Source of the DNA: Streptomyces sp. AM 4-1-1
Lineage (GTDB): Bacteria; Actinomycetota; Actinomycetes; Streptomycetales; Streptomycetaceae
Direction of reading: 5' to 3'
DNA: 64,000 bases
Assembly: GCF_029167625.1 (NCBI RefSeq)
Contig: NZ_CP119145.1
Location: forward strand, 248,001-312,000
Both the position numbers and the translations under genes were made by a program. This document shows positions 44,195 through 52,643 of this stretch, piece by piece; position 1 is the stretch's first letter; every line of letters begins with the position of its first letter. The notes under the pieces were generated by a model, which was not told where the DNA came from, did not search any database, and saw only the letters and a program-made list of their open reading frames with translations.

Positions 44195-44251
44195 CCGCGG
44201 GCCGGCCACTCGCCGTTCCGTTCCCGCCTGGCCGAACGAGAACGGGAGTAC

Positions 44252-45466
44252 CTAGCGGTCCATCGCCGACATCGCCCGCTGGGCCAGCGGGTGCGTACGG
44301 ACCAGCTCCGCCAGTGACGTCGTCCCACGGGTGATGCCCGCGAACGCCTTCCATGCGGGACGGAACCCCGTGAGCACCGCGTGCAGCATCCCGGGGCGAC
44401 GCTCGAACAGCTTCAGCATCCGTCGTCCCACACCCATCTCGACCCCCAGCCCGGCCTTGATGGCGAAGGCGTAGTTGAGGGCCTGACGGCGCGCGTCGAC
44501 CGCGTCGTGCGACTCCGCGATCCGCACCGCCCACTCCCCGGCGAGCCGCCCGGAGCGCAGGGCGAACGAGATGCCCTCCCGGGTCCATGGCTCCAGCAGT
44601 CCCGCCGCGTCCCCGCAGACCAGCACCCGCCCGCGCGACAGCGGCGAGTCGTCGCTGCGGCACCGCGTCAGGTGCCCGGACGAGATCCGCGGCTCGAACC
44701 CGGCGAGTCCCAGCCGGGCGATGAAGTCCTCCAGATACCGCTTGGTCCCCGCTCCGTCACCGCGCGCCGAGATCACACCGACGGTCAGCGTGTCGCCCTT
44801 CGGGAACACCCAGCCGTAACTGCCGGGCATCGGGCCCCAGTCGATGAGCACCCTCCCCGCCCAGTCCTCGGCGACGGTCTCCGGCACCGGGATCTCCGCC
44901 TCCAGGCCGAGGTCCACCTGGTCGAGCTTCACCCCGACATGGGCTCCTATCCGGCCCGCGCTGCCGTCCGCGCCCACCACGGAGCGGGCGAGGACGGTCT
45001 CGCCGTCGGACAGCACCAACGCGACCGTGCGCCGGTCCGGCACGGCCGGCCCGTGCTGCTCGACCCGCGTCACCGCGGCGCCGGTACGGAGTTCGGCGCC
45101 CGCCTTCTGCGCCTGCTCGACCAGGCCCGCGTCGAACTCGGACCGGTTGATGAGTCCGAAGAGCATCCGCTTCGAGCGCCGGGTACGGGTCAGCCGGCCG
45201 TTGAGCGAGAAGGTGACCGCGTAGACGCGTTCCCTCAGGGGAAGTTCGAACCCGGGAGGCAGCGAATCGCGCGAAAATCCGATGATCCCGCCGCCGCAGG
45301 TCTTGTACCGGGGCAGTTCCGCCTTCTCCAGCAGCAACACCCGCCGGCCCGCGACCGCCGCCGCGTACGCCGCGGAGGCTCCGGCCGGTCCGGCGCCGAC
45401 TACGACGACGTCCCACACCGACGACTCTTCGTGCTCACGTCCGGCGTCTGCGTTCTCGCTGCTCAC
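44252..45466 (-). CDS. Geranylgeranyl reductase-family flavoprotein
   Basis: A 404-residue FAD protein. The N-terminal Rossmann motif is WDVVVVGAGPAGASAAYAAA. The family signature PRYKTCGGGIIGFS and the second FAD motif VLVCGDAAGLLEPWTREGIS are intact. Members reduce isoprenoid double bonds, for example in menaquinone or carotenoid-like lipids; Streptomyces genomes carry a version near respiratory genes. Start at GTG 45466 with GGGAG 12 bases upstream; a GTG at 45511 lies too near the TAGGAT promoter box. Ends with TAG. Convergent with the monooxygenase gene. Confidence 0.9.
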   Translation of the reverse strand: MSSENADAGREHEESSVWDVVVVGAGPAGASAAYAAAVAGRRVLLLEKAELPRYKTCGGGIIGFSRDSLPPGFELPLRERVYAVTFSLNGRLTRTRRSKRMLFGLINRSEFDAGLVEQAQKAGAELRTGAAVTRVEQHGPAVPDRRTVALVLSDGETVLARSVVGADGSAGRIGAHVGVKLDQVDLGLEAEIPVPETVAEDWAGRVLIDWGPMPGSYGWVFPKGDTLTVGVISARGDGAGTKRYLEDFIARLGLAGFEPRISSGHLTRCRSDDSPLSRGRVLVCGDAAGLLEPWTREGISFALRSGRLAGEWAVRIAESHDAVDARRQALNYAFAIKAGLGVEMGVGRRMLKLFERRPGMLHAVLTGFRPAWKAFAGITRGTTSLAELVRTHPLAQRAMSAMDR

Positions 45467-45514
45467 GATGTGCTTCTGCTCCCGATCCGACCAGTGGCCC
45501 AAGCTGCTCACGGC

Positions 45515-45520
45515 ATCCTA
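45515..45520 (-). promoter_or_regulatory. -10 box of the geranylgeranyl reductase-like gene
   Basis: Minus-strand TAGGAT (45520 to 45515) would start transcription near 45508. That would give a leader of about 40 bases before the GTG at 45466. This placement is the reason the upstream GTG at 45511 was not chosen. Confidence 0.45.
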
Positions 45521-45658
45521 CGGCGCGTTGCGACCGACCCCCGCTGTGGGAGGATCTGCGGTGGTTCCCGCCGGCCCGACCGCGCGCCCGCCGCCACACA
45601 CACGGCATGGTGCACGACGAGTCGTCCATTCAACGTCGCACCCACGAGGAGCGTGCCC

Positions 45659-47023
45659 ATGACCGCCCGTCCGATATTCGAGACCATCGCGTCGCTGATG
45701 CCCCGGGCCAAGGCGGAGCTGGCCGAGCTGGTGGCCTTCCGGTCGGTGGCGGATTCCGCGCAGTTCCCGAGGAGCGAGTGCGAAGCGGCCGCCGACTGGG
45801 TCGCCGACGCGCTGCGCGCCGAGGGCTTCGAGGACGTCGCCCTGCTCGACACGCCTGACGGCACCCGATCGGTCTACGGCTTCCTGCCCGGCCCGGCCGG
45901 TGCGCCGACCGTGCTGCTCTACGCCCACTACGACGTGCAGCCGCCGCTCGACGAGTCCGCCTGGCTCTCCCCGCCGTTCGAACTGACCGAGCGCGACGGC
46001 CGCTGGTACGGGCGTGGGGCGGCCGACTGCAAGGGCGGCCTCATCATGCATCTGCTCGCGCTGCGCGCCCTTCGGGCCGACGGCGGCGTGCCGGTCTCCG
46101 TCAAGGTGATCGCGGAGGGCTCCGAGGAGCAGGGCACGGGCGGTCTGGAGCGGTACGCCGAGGCGCACCCGGAGCTGCTCGCCGCGGACACGATCGTCAT
46201 CGGTGACACGGGTAACTTCCGGGTCGGCCTGCCCACCGTCACGGCGACGCTGCGCGGTATGACGATGCTTCGGGTGCGGCTGGACACGCTCGCGGGCAAT
46301 CTGCACTCGGGGCAGTTCGGCGGCGCCGCGCCGGACGCCCTCGCCGCGATGATCCAGCTGCTGGCCTCGCTGCGCGCCGAGGACGGCACGACGACGGTCG
46401 ACGGACTCGTGTCGGATGCGGACTGGGACGGTCTTCAGTACCCCGAGGACGAGTTCCGCAAGGACGCACGGGTCCTGGACGGGGTGGAACTGATCGGTAC
46501 GGGTACGGTCGCCGACCGGATCTGGGCCAGGCCCGCCGTCACCGTGATCGGTGTCGACTGCCCGCCGGTGGTCGGCGCGACCCCGTCGCTGCAGGCCAGT
46601 GCGCGGGCCCAGATCAGTCTGCGCGTGCCGCCCGGCCAGGACGCGGCCGAGGCGACGAAGCTGCTGACCGCGCACCTGGAGGCGCACACCCCCTGGGGTG
46701 CGCGGATCTCGGTGGAACAGGTCGGCCAGGGCCAGGCGTTCCGCGCGGACACCTCCAGTCCGGCGTACACCTCGATGGCGGAGGCGATGCGTGTCGCCTA
46801 CCCGGGTGAGGAGATGCAGACGTCGGGCATGGGCGGTTCGATCCCGCTGTGCAACACCCTCGCCGCGCTCTACCCGAAGGCGGAGATCCTGCTGATCGGC
46901 CTGAGCGAACCGGAGGCGCAGATCCACGCGGTGAACGAGAGCGTGTCGCCCGAGGAACTGGAGCGCCTTTCGGTCGCCGAGGCGCTGTTCCTGCGCAACT
47001 ACGCGGAGTCGAGGAAGAACTGA
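45659..47023 (+). CDS. M20-family dipeptidase/metallopeptidase
   Basis: A 454-residue metallopeptidase. Metal and catalytic residues: LLYAHYDVQPP (His, Asp), WYGRGAADCKGG (bridging Asp) and IAEGSEEQGTGG (catalytic and ligand Glu). The dimerisation domain sits between residues of about 200 and 350. Related dipeptidases (CNDP/DapE types) hydrolyse small dipeptides. ATG at 45659, seven bases after GAGGAG. No partner gene adjoins. Confidence 0.92.
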   Translation: MTARPIFETIASLMPRAKAELAELVAFRSVADSAQFPRSECEAAADWVADALRAEGFEDVALLDTPDGTRSVYGFLPGPAGAPTVLLYAHYDVQPPLDESAWLSPPFELTERDGRWYGRGAADCKGGLIMHLLALRALRADGGVPVSVKVIAEGSEEQGTGGLERYAEAHPELLAADTIVIGDTGNFRVGLPTVTATLRGMTMLRVRLDTLAGNLHSGQFGGAAPDALAAMIQLLASLRAEDGTTTVDGLVSDADWDGLQYPEDEFRKDARVLDGVELIGTGTVADRIWARPAVTVIGVDCPPVVGATPSLQASARAQISLRVPPGQDAAEATKLLTAHLEAHTPWGARISVEQVGQGQAFRADTSSPAYTSMAEAMRVAYPGEEMQTSGMGGSIPLCNTLAALYPKAEILLIGLSEPEAQIHAVNESVSPEELERLSVAEALFLRNYAESRKN

Positions 47024-47052
47024 CCCACGTCTCCGCCGCGGTCCTGCGCGCG

Positions 47053-48090
47053 TCAGCCGACCGGGACTCCGGCCTCCAGGTTGAGCACGGTTGACCGCTC
47101 CCGCGCCCGCAACGCCCAGCGCAGCCGCTGGTAGCGGGCGGGCGGCAGGAGATCTGCCGCCTCCTGCTCGGTGACGAACCGCCAGCCCCGCAGCTCCGAC
47201 CCGGGCAGCAGCAGCCGGCCCGCGTCCTCGCAGTTCAGCAGGCCGCCGTCGAACAGCATCCGCAGGCCGCCGTAGCCCGGGGGCTTCGGCGGCTCCCAGT
47301 CCACCAGCAGCAGTTTCGGCACCCGGTCGAGATGGATGCCTATCTCCTCCGCCACTTCGCGTATCCCCGCCCGTGCGGGCGGTTCACCCGGTTCGACCAC
47401 ACCGCCGGGGAACTCCCATCCGGGTTTGTAGGTCGGGTCGACGAGCAGCACCCGGTCGTGTTCGTCGAAGAGCAGCACTCCGGCGGCCAGGGTCTCGGCG
47501 GTCGGTTCGGGGGTCTGGACGATCTCGCAGTCGGCCGCCGCCCCGCTGTCCACGGCCTCGACGATGCGCTTCGCCGTCTCGTGCGGGGTGAGCGCGCTGG
47601 TGTCGATGATGTGGGCGTCGTGAGTGATCCAGCCGAGTGCCGCCCGGTAGGGCTCGATGTGTTCGTACGCCCACTGCCGAATCCGGTCGTTGCGGACGGG
47701 GTCGTCGGCGGTCTCCTCGCGGTCCGCGATCCTTCGGCGCAGGATCGTTTCCTCTGGGGCGAGCAGCACATGCCGGACGGAGATGCGCCGGGACGCCAGT
47801 CCGCCGAAGATCTCGTCGCGGTACTCCTGCCGGAGCAGGGTCATCGGTACCACGAGCACACCGCCGACCTCGGCGAGCATGGCGGCGGCGGTGTCCACGA
47901 CGAGCCGCCGCCAGATCGGCAGGTCCTGGAAGTCCGTCACCTCTGCCAGTCTCTTGCGCGGCAGCAGGTGGCGCAGCCCCCCGCCGGTCAGCTCGGGGTC
48001 GTAAAAAGTGCTGTTCGGGAGCAGATCGACCAGTTCGCGCGCGGCGCTGGTCTTGCCCGCGCTGAACGCGCCGTTAACCCAGACGATCAC
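47053..48090 (-). CDS. P-loop kinase-like / NUDIX hydrolase fusion protein
   Basis: A 345-residue two-domain protein. Residues 1 to about 180 form a P-loop ATPase/kinase-like domain (VNGAFSAGKTSAARELVDL, Walker A GxxxxGKT). Residues of about 205-345 form a NUDIX domain with the box GGVVEPGEPPARAGIREVAEE and surrounding WEFPGG. The fusion suggests processing of a nucleotide-type substrate by phosphorylation and pyrophosphate cleavage, but the substrate is unknown. GTG start at 48090 preceded by GAAGAGGGGG. Its start overlaps a small upstream frame by four bases, linking it to the sugar kinase gene. Confidence 0.88.
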   Translation of the reverse strand: MIVWVNGAFSAGKTSAARELVDLLPNSTFYDPELTGGGLRHLLPRKRLAEVTDFQDLPIWRRLVVDTAAAMLAEVGGVLVVPMTLLRQEYRDEIFGGLASRRISVRHVLLAPEETILRRRIADREETADDPVRNDRIRQWAYEHIEPYRAALGWITHDAHIIDTSALTPHETAKRIVEAVDSGAAADCEIVQTPEPTAETLAAGVLLFDEHDRVLLVDPTYKPGWEFPGGVVEPGEPPARAGIREVAEEIGIHLDRVPKLLLVDWEPPKPPGYGGLRMLFDGGLLNCEDAGRLLLPGSELRGWRFVTEQEAADLLPPARYQRLRWALRARERSTVLNLEAGVPVG

Positions 48091-48290
48091 GGTTCCCCCT
48101 CTTCCGTAGCCCTCTGAGGCTTGCCCGCAACACCATGCCGCGAAAACCCGTCCTCGGTGACGATGTGGGACAGGAACCGCCTCCAGCCCCCGCGGCCGGC
48201 CTGTTGGGACGGGCGGGAAGGAGGCGTGGAAACCGCGCGTGGAGAAGCCCGGCGCCGACGGACGCGGCGGCGGGGCCGTCTCGCCGTCAT
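48087..48290 (-). CDS. Candidate 67-residue arginine-rich protein bridging two genes
   Basis: This frame overlaps the sugar kinase stop by four bases at its start (ATGA at 48287-48290) and the P-loop/NUDIX start by four bases at its end (GTGA at 48087-48090). The N-terminal half is very arginine rich (MTARRPRRRVRRRRASPRA). The C-terminal half, WRRFLSHIVTEDGFSRHGVA, looks more protein-like, but its codons show weaker third-position bias than the neighbours, partly because the last bases hold the next ribosome site. No family was recognised. Double coupling is the main support. Confidence 0.35.
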   Translation of the reverse strand: MTARRPRRRVRRRRASPRAVSTPPSRPSQQAGRGGWRRFLSHIVTEDGFSRHGVAGKPQRATEEGEP

Positions 48291-49240
48291 GTGCTGAGCG
48301 CCACGGCTCCGGCCGGGCGGACCGGCGCGGCGGCGGCGGCGCCGACCAGTCCGGCGTCGGTGCCCATGACGGCGGGGACCACCGTCAGGCCGCGTACGAA
48401 GGAGAGCGTGGCGTAGTTCCGCAGAGCGCGCCGCAGCGGGGTGAACAGCACGTCGCCCGCTCCGGCGACTCCGCCGCCGACCACCGCGATGTCGATCTCC
48501 ACGAGGGTGGCGGTGGCGGCGATCGCGGCGGCCAGCGCCTGGGCGGCCCGCTCGAACGAGGCGATCGCGACCGGGTGCCCGCTCCGTGCGGCAGCGGCCA
48601 CTCCGGCCGCCGTGACGTCTCCGTCCGGACCGGGCAGCCAGCCGCCCAGCAGCGCGCGGCGCGCGATGTTCGGACCGCTGGCGATGCGTTCGACGCAGCC
48701 GCGCGACCCGCACGGGCACAGGTCCCCGTTCAGTTCCACGCTGATGTGGCCGATGTGACCCGCGTTCCCGGTGACTCCCGGGTGGAGCTTCCCTCCGAGC
48801 ACCAGGCCACCGCCGACACCGGTCGACACGACCAGGCACAGCGCGTCGTCGTGGCCCCGGGCGGCGCCCAGCCAGTGTTCGGCCGCCGTCATCGCGACCC
48901 CGTCGCCGACCAGCGCGACGGGGAGTCCGCCGATCGTCCGGCGTACCCGGTCCACCAGCGGGAAACCGCGCCAGCCGGGGACGTTGACCGGGCTGACCGT
49001 GCCGGTCGACGCGTCCACCGGGCCCGCGCTGCCGATGCCGAGCGACGCCACCCGCGGCCAGTACGGGGAGGCGGTGAGTCCTACCAGTACGTCCGTCACC
49101 GCGTCCATCACCGCCTCGCCGTGCTCGCGGGCGGGCGTGGGCCGCTGGTTCCTCACCAGGATGCCACCGCTCCCGTCCACCAGCGCACCGGCGATCTTGG
49201 TGCCGCCGATGTCGAGCGCGGCGACGAGGTCGGTATGCAT
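48287..49240 (-). CDS. ROK-family sugar kinase (glucokinase-like)
   Basis: A 317-residue ROK kinase without a DNA-binding domain. Phosphate-binding start ALDIGGTKIAGALVDG; the zinc motif CPCGSRGCVERIASG is intact; LGIGSAGPVDASTG and VVSTGVGGGLVLGG match active kinases. It would phosphorylate glucose or another hexose or hexosamine. ATG at 49240, 12 bases after GGAGAG. Divergent from a LacI regulator gene across a palindrome, which suggests sugar-responsive control. Confidence 0.9.
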   Translation of the reverse strand: MHTDLVAALDIGGTKIAGALVDGSGGILVRNQRPTPAREHGEAVMDAVTDVLVGLTASPYWPRVASLGIGSAGPVDASTGTVSPVNVPGWRGFPLVDRVRRTIGGLPVALVGDGVAMTAAEHWLGAARGHDDALCLVVSTGVGGGLVLGGKLHPGVTGNAGHIGHISVELNGDLCPCGSRGCVERIASGPNIARRALLGGWLPGPDGDVTAAGVAAAARSGHPVAIASFERAAQALAAAIAATATLVEIDIAVVGGGVAGAGDVLFTPLRRALRNYATLSFVRGLTVVPAVMGTDAGLVGAAAAAPVRPAGAVALST

Positions 49241-49346
49241 CGGCGTGTGCTCTCCGAAGGGGTGCGGTGACAATGTGAGGAGAATACGGAAGCGGAGTAC
49301 GGGACCTGTGGAGTCTGTCAGCAGTCCGCCCAGTCTCCCTGCGCAT

Positions 49347-49371
49347 GACAACGTTGTCCAGGGCCTATGCT
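49347..49371. promoter_or_regulatory. LacI-type operator and -10 box in the ROK/LacI divergent region
   Basis: Perfect 12-base palindrome GACAACGTTGTC at 49347-49358 with the central CG typical of LacI-family operators. TATGCT at 49366-49371 may be the -10 box of the LacI gene. Located in the 231 bases between the sugar kinase and regulator starts. Confidence 0.65.
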
Positions 49372-49471
49372 CGACGCCACAGCCTTCGGCTTCCCTCCCC
49401 GGTCCCCGGCCGTCCCCGGCTGCGGACCCGGAGCGTCAGGGACGCCCGCATTCGACGACAGGACAGCGCAC

Positions 49472-50500
49472 GTGGCCGAGACCATTCGTCATTCCGACTC
49501 CCGCTACGGCAATCGGCCGACCATGAAGGACGTGGCGGCCCGGGCGGGAGTGGGTCTCAAGACGGTGTCCCGGGTGGTGAACAGCGAACCGGGTGTCACG
49601 CCCGACACCGAACGCCGGGTCCAGGAGGCGATCGACTCGCTCGGCTTCCGCCGCAACGACAGCGCGCGCGTGCTGCGCAAGGGCCGCACCGCCTCGATCG
49701 GTCTCGTCCTGGAGGATCTGGCCGACCCGTTCTACGGGCCGCTGAGCCGCGCGGTCGAGGAGGTGGCCCGCGCGCACGGCGCCCTCCTCATCAACGGGTC
49801 GAGCGCGGAGGACCCGGGGCGTGAGCGGGAACTCGTCCTGGCGCTGTGCGCCCGCCGGGTGGACGGTCTGATCGTGATCCCGGCCGGTGACGACCACCGC
49901 TACCTGGAGCCGGAGATCCGGGCCGGGATCGCCACGGTCTTCGTGGACCGCCCGGCGGGCCGGATCGACGCGGACGTGATCCTCTCCGACAACTTCGGCG
50001 GCGCTCGCGCCGGCGTCGCCCATCTGATCGCGCACGGCCACCGCAGGATCGCCTTCATCGGTGACCGGCCGCGCATCCACACCGCGGCGGAACGGCTGCG
50101 CGGCTACCACGCCGCCATGGCGGACGCCGGGATAGCCGTCGAACCGTCCTGGGTCTCCCTCGGACCCACCGACCCCGCGCGGGTCCGGGCCGATGTCGAG
50201 TCCGTCCTCGCGGGTCCCGAACCGGTCACCGCCCTCTTCGCGGGCAACAACCGGGTGACGGTGACGGCGGTACGGGTCCTGGCCGACCGCGAACGCCCGG
50301 TCGCCCTGGTCGGCTTCGACGACATCGAGCTGGCCGATCTGCTCGGCATCACCGTGGTGTCTCAGGACGCGGCGGCCGTCGGCAGGACCGCCGCCGAACG
50401 CCTCTTCCGCCGCCTCGACGGCGCGGACGACGCACCCGCCCGGGTGGAGCTCCCGACGGCGCTCATCCCCCGGGGCTCGGGCGAACTGCCGCCCGTGTGA
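49472..50500 (+). CDS. LacI-family transcriptional regulator
   Basis: A 342-residue regulator. The DNA-binding headpiece is TMKDVAARAGVGLKTVSRVVN with the hinge helix FRRNDSARVLRKGRTASIGLV. The sugar-binding core follows (DGLIVIPAGDDH, NFGGARAGVAHLIAHGHRRIAFIG and a PVALVGFDDIE end). It probably regulates the adjacent ROK kinase and itself. GTG start at 49472 has a weak ribosome site; ATG 49523 just before the helix-turn-helix would remove 17 residues. Confidence 0.88.
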   Translation: MAETIRHSDSRYGNRPTMKDVAARAGVGLKTVSRVVNSEPGVTPDTERRVQEAIDSLGFRRNDSARVLRKGRTASIGLVLEDLADPFYGPLSRAVEEVARAHGALLINGSSAEDPGRERELVLALCARRVDGLIVIPAGDDHRYLEPEIRAGIATVFVDRPAGRIDADVILSDNFGGARAGVAHLIAHGHRRIAFIGDRPRIHTAAERLRGYHAAMADAGIAVEPSWVSLGPTDPARVRADVESVLAGPEPVTALFAGNNRVTVTAVRVLADRERPVALVGFDDIELADLLGITVVSQDAAAVGRTAAERLFRRLDGADDAPARVELPTALIPRGSGELPPV

Positions 50501-50676
50501 AGGCGGCCGGGCACGCGGGCCCGGCCGCCTTCGCGCCCGGCCACGGGTGGGTACCGCGCGGAGCGCGGACGCCGGTCGCGTATCCGCGCTCACCGTCCGC
50601 GGCCGGCGACTCGTGCCGCGCCGAGCGGCGGGCGGGCCCGCTTCCGGGCGACCGTTCCGGGACCCGCCCGCCTCTC

Positions 50677-51315
50677 TCAGGCAGGCAGCCGCCGTACCTT
50701 CAGCGTGTTGTCCGTGCGGACGGTCGGCGCCCCGTCCGGACCGGTCCGGGTCCGCTCGTGCTCCTCACTGAGCAGCACCTCCCACTCCCCTTCGGCCAGC
50801 TCCAGCGACTCCAGGACCTCGTCCGGCGTGGGGAGCCGCACCTCGGGGTGGTCGTGCTGCTCCCAGGCCGGGTGCCCGGCGTGCCCGACGATCAGGAGCA
50901 CCCCGCCCGGTGCGACGGCCGAGGCGGCCGTCCGCAGAATCCGCTCACGCGGCAGGTCACCCACGGAGTGCAGGAAATGGGCGGACACGAGATCGAAGGG
51001 GCCCTCCGGGAACGTCACTCCGAGGTCGTGGCGCTGCCAGTCGACACGGTCGGCGACCCCTTCCGCCGCCGCGTGCCCGGCCGCCCGGCCGAGGGCGACC
51101 CTGGAGATGTCGGTCGCGGTCACCCGCCACCCCTAGTGGGCGAGCCAGATCGCGTCGGCCCCCTCACCGCAGCCGAGGTCCAGCGCCCGGCCCGGTTCCG
51201 TGCCGGTGACCTCGCGGACCAGGACGGTGTTCGGTTCGCCGCTCCACATCCGCTCGCTCTCCAGGTAGCGGCCGTCCCAGTACTCCGCCTCCGTGGCGGT
51301 GCGGTCATCGGTCAT
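50677..51315 (-). pseudogene. Class I SAM methyltransferase gene broken by in-frame TAG
   Basis: The frame from 51315 begins MTDDRTATEAEYWDGRYLES and carries the SAM-binding motif ALDLGCGEGADAIWLAH. A TAG (51135 to 51133) then interrupts at codon 61. The same frame continues without a gap as GWRVTATDISRVALGRAAG, motif II (FDLVSAHFLHSV) and GGVLLIVGHAGHP to the stop at 50677. The intact family reads WLAxxGWxVTxxDIS, so only one codon is affected (CAG to TAG would be enough). The result is a 60-residue fragment and a possible separate 148-residue product from a downstream GTG at about 51123. Sequencing error or suppression are alternatives. Confidence 0.82.
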
Positions 51316-51487
51316 CGACGTGTCCTCCTTGGTGTGCCGGTGTGTGTCGTGGTGTGTGTGGTGCCGCGTTCACGCGTGGCCGTGCCGCGGTGTGAACGCG
51401 TACCGCGGTCACGGGTGCCGTGTCCGCCTGCGCCGTGCTGTCGCTCCCGGCCAGGACACCGGGTGTGGTGGCCGCCGGGCGGCACGG

Positions 51488-52561
51488 TCACAGGCCGTGC
51501 CGGCTGTCGCCGAGCACTCTGCCGCACACGTCCCGTTCGGCCTGGGCCGAGAACGGGGCGCGCCGGGCGGCGACGGCCCGGCGGGTGTCCTCCGCGACCA
51601 GGTCGGCGTTGATCGCCCCGGCCGCTCGTACTCCCGCCGCGGCGGCCCCGACGACGGTGTCCGACGGGGTCGCGACGTTGCCCGCCGCCCACACGCCCGG
51701 CACCTCGGTCGCTCCGGACGGATCGGTGGGCAGGTAGCGGCCGACGACCTCCCCGGCGAACTCCTGGCCGGTGGTCTTCAGACCCAGATCCGCGAGCATG
51801 CCGCCTCGGGCGGTGAAGCGCGGCGGGGCCACGACGGCCTGGCACGCGATCACGTGGCCGTCCCTGAGGATCACCCCGGTCAACCGGTCATCGGTGATCT
51901 CCAGCCCGGCCACCTCTCCGTCCACGACAGCGATGTCGCGAGCGGCGAGCCGCTCGTACTCCTCGTCGGCCGGCTCGGGACCGGTGTGCGACAGCAGGGA
52001 CACCCGCGGGCTCCACTGCCGCCACAGCAACGCCTGGTGCACGGCCATGGGGCCGCCGCCGAGAATGCCGATCGGCAGGTCGCGGACCTCCCATCCGTGG
52101 CAGTACGGGCAGTGCAGCACGTCACGTCCCCATCGCTCGGCCAGCCCCGCCACCTCCGGCAGTTCGTCGACCAGACCGGTGGTCACCAGCAGCCGCGCCG
52201 CCTCGACCGCGCTCCCGTCGGCGAGGACGACACGGAAGCCACCGCCCGCCGACCGCTCCACGGTCACCACCGTGCCCGCCATGATCTCGCCGCCGTACCC
52301 GGTCACCTCGGCCCGCCCCGTGGCCAGCAGCTCCGAGGGCGGAACCCCCTCACGGCCCAGATAGTTGTGGATGTGACCGGCCGGGGCGTTGCGTGGCTCT
52401 CCCGAGTCGATCACCAGTACCGAGCGGCGGGCCCTGGCCAGGGTCAGCGCCCCGCTCAGCCCGGCGGCCCCGCCGCCCAGGACGACGACGTCGTAACGCC
52501 GTTCCCCCGTCGAGTAAGCGGCTGTCGCCCCGCCTCGTGTGTTCCGTGTGTGCTCGTCCAT
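51488..52561 (-). CDS. Thioredoxin reductase-like NAD(P)/FAD oxidoreductase
   Basis: A 357-residue pyridine nucleotide-disulfide oxidoreductase of the small thioredoxin reductase class. FAD motif VVVLGGGAAGLSGALTLARA; redox pair in HCPYCHGWEVRDLPIG (CPYC); second nucleotide motif ILGGGPMAVHQALL; terminal FAD motif PGVWAAGNVATPSDTVVGAAA. This subgroup (CPYCHGWE) is common in actinobacteria and often pairs with regulators. ATG at 52561, nine bases after GGAGG. Divergent from an XRE-cupin regulator that probably controls it. Confidence 0.9.
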   Translation of the reverse strand: MDEHTRNTRGGATAAYSTGERRYDVVVLGGGAAGLSGALTLARARRSVLVIDSGEPRNAPAGHIHNYLGREGVPPSELLATGRAEVTGYGGEIMAGTVVTVERSAGGGFRVVLADGSAVEAARLLVTTGLVDELPEVAGLAERWGRDVLHCPYCHGWEVRDLPIGILGGGPMAVHQALLWRQWSPRVSLLSHTGPEPADEEYERLAARDIAVVDGEVAGLEITDDRLTGVILRDGHVIACQAVVAPPRFTARGGMLADLGLKTTGQEFAGEVVGRYLPTDPSGATEVPGVWAAGNVATPSDTVVGAAAAGVRAAGAINADLVAEDTRRAVAARRAPFSAQAERDVCGRVLGDSRHGL

Positions 52562-52607
52562 GTGAAGCACCTCCATCCACCGGGATGGTCCGTCAGCACT
52601 TCACCAC

Positions 52608-52643
52608 TTGACAAACTTCGTTGCCGGTATGGCAAATGGAGGT
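52608..52643 (+). promoter_or_regulatory. Promoter and operator of the XRE-cupin regulator
   Basis: TTGACA (52608-52613) is a consensus -35 box. The palindrome TTGCC-GGTAT-GGCAA (52621-52635) lies in the spacer, and GCAAAT (52632-52637) could be the -10 box 18 bases on. Transcription would then start at about the ATG at 52644. The operator also lies upstream of the divergent oxidoreductase gene. Confidence 0.6.

Noticed and set aside
17802..51135. Amber codon reassignment as the explanation for both TAG-split genes
   Set aside because: At least four intact genes in the window end in TAG at the natural family C-terminus, and no suppressor tRNA was seen.
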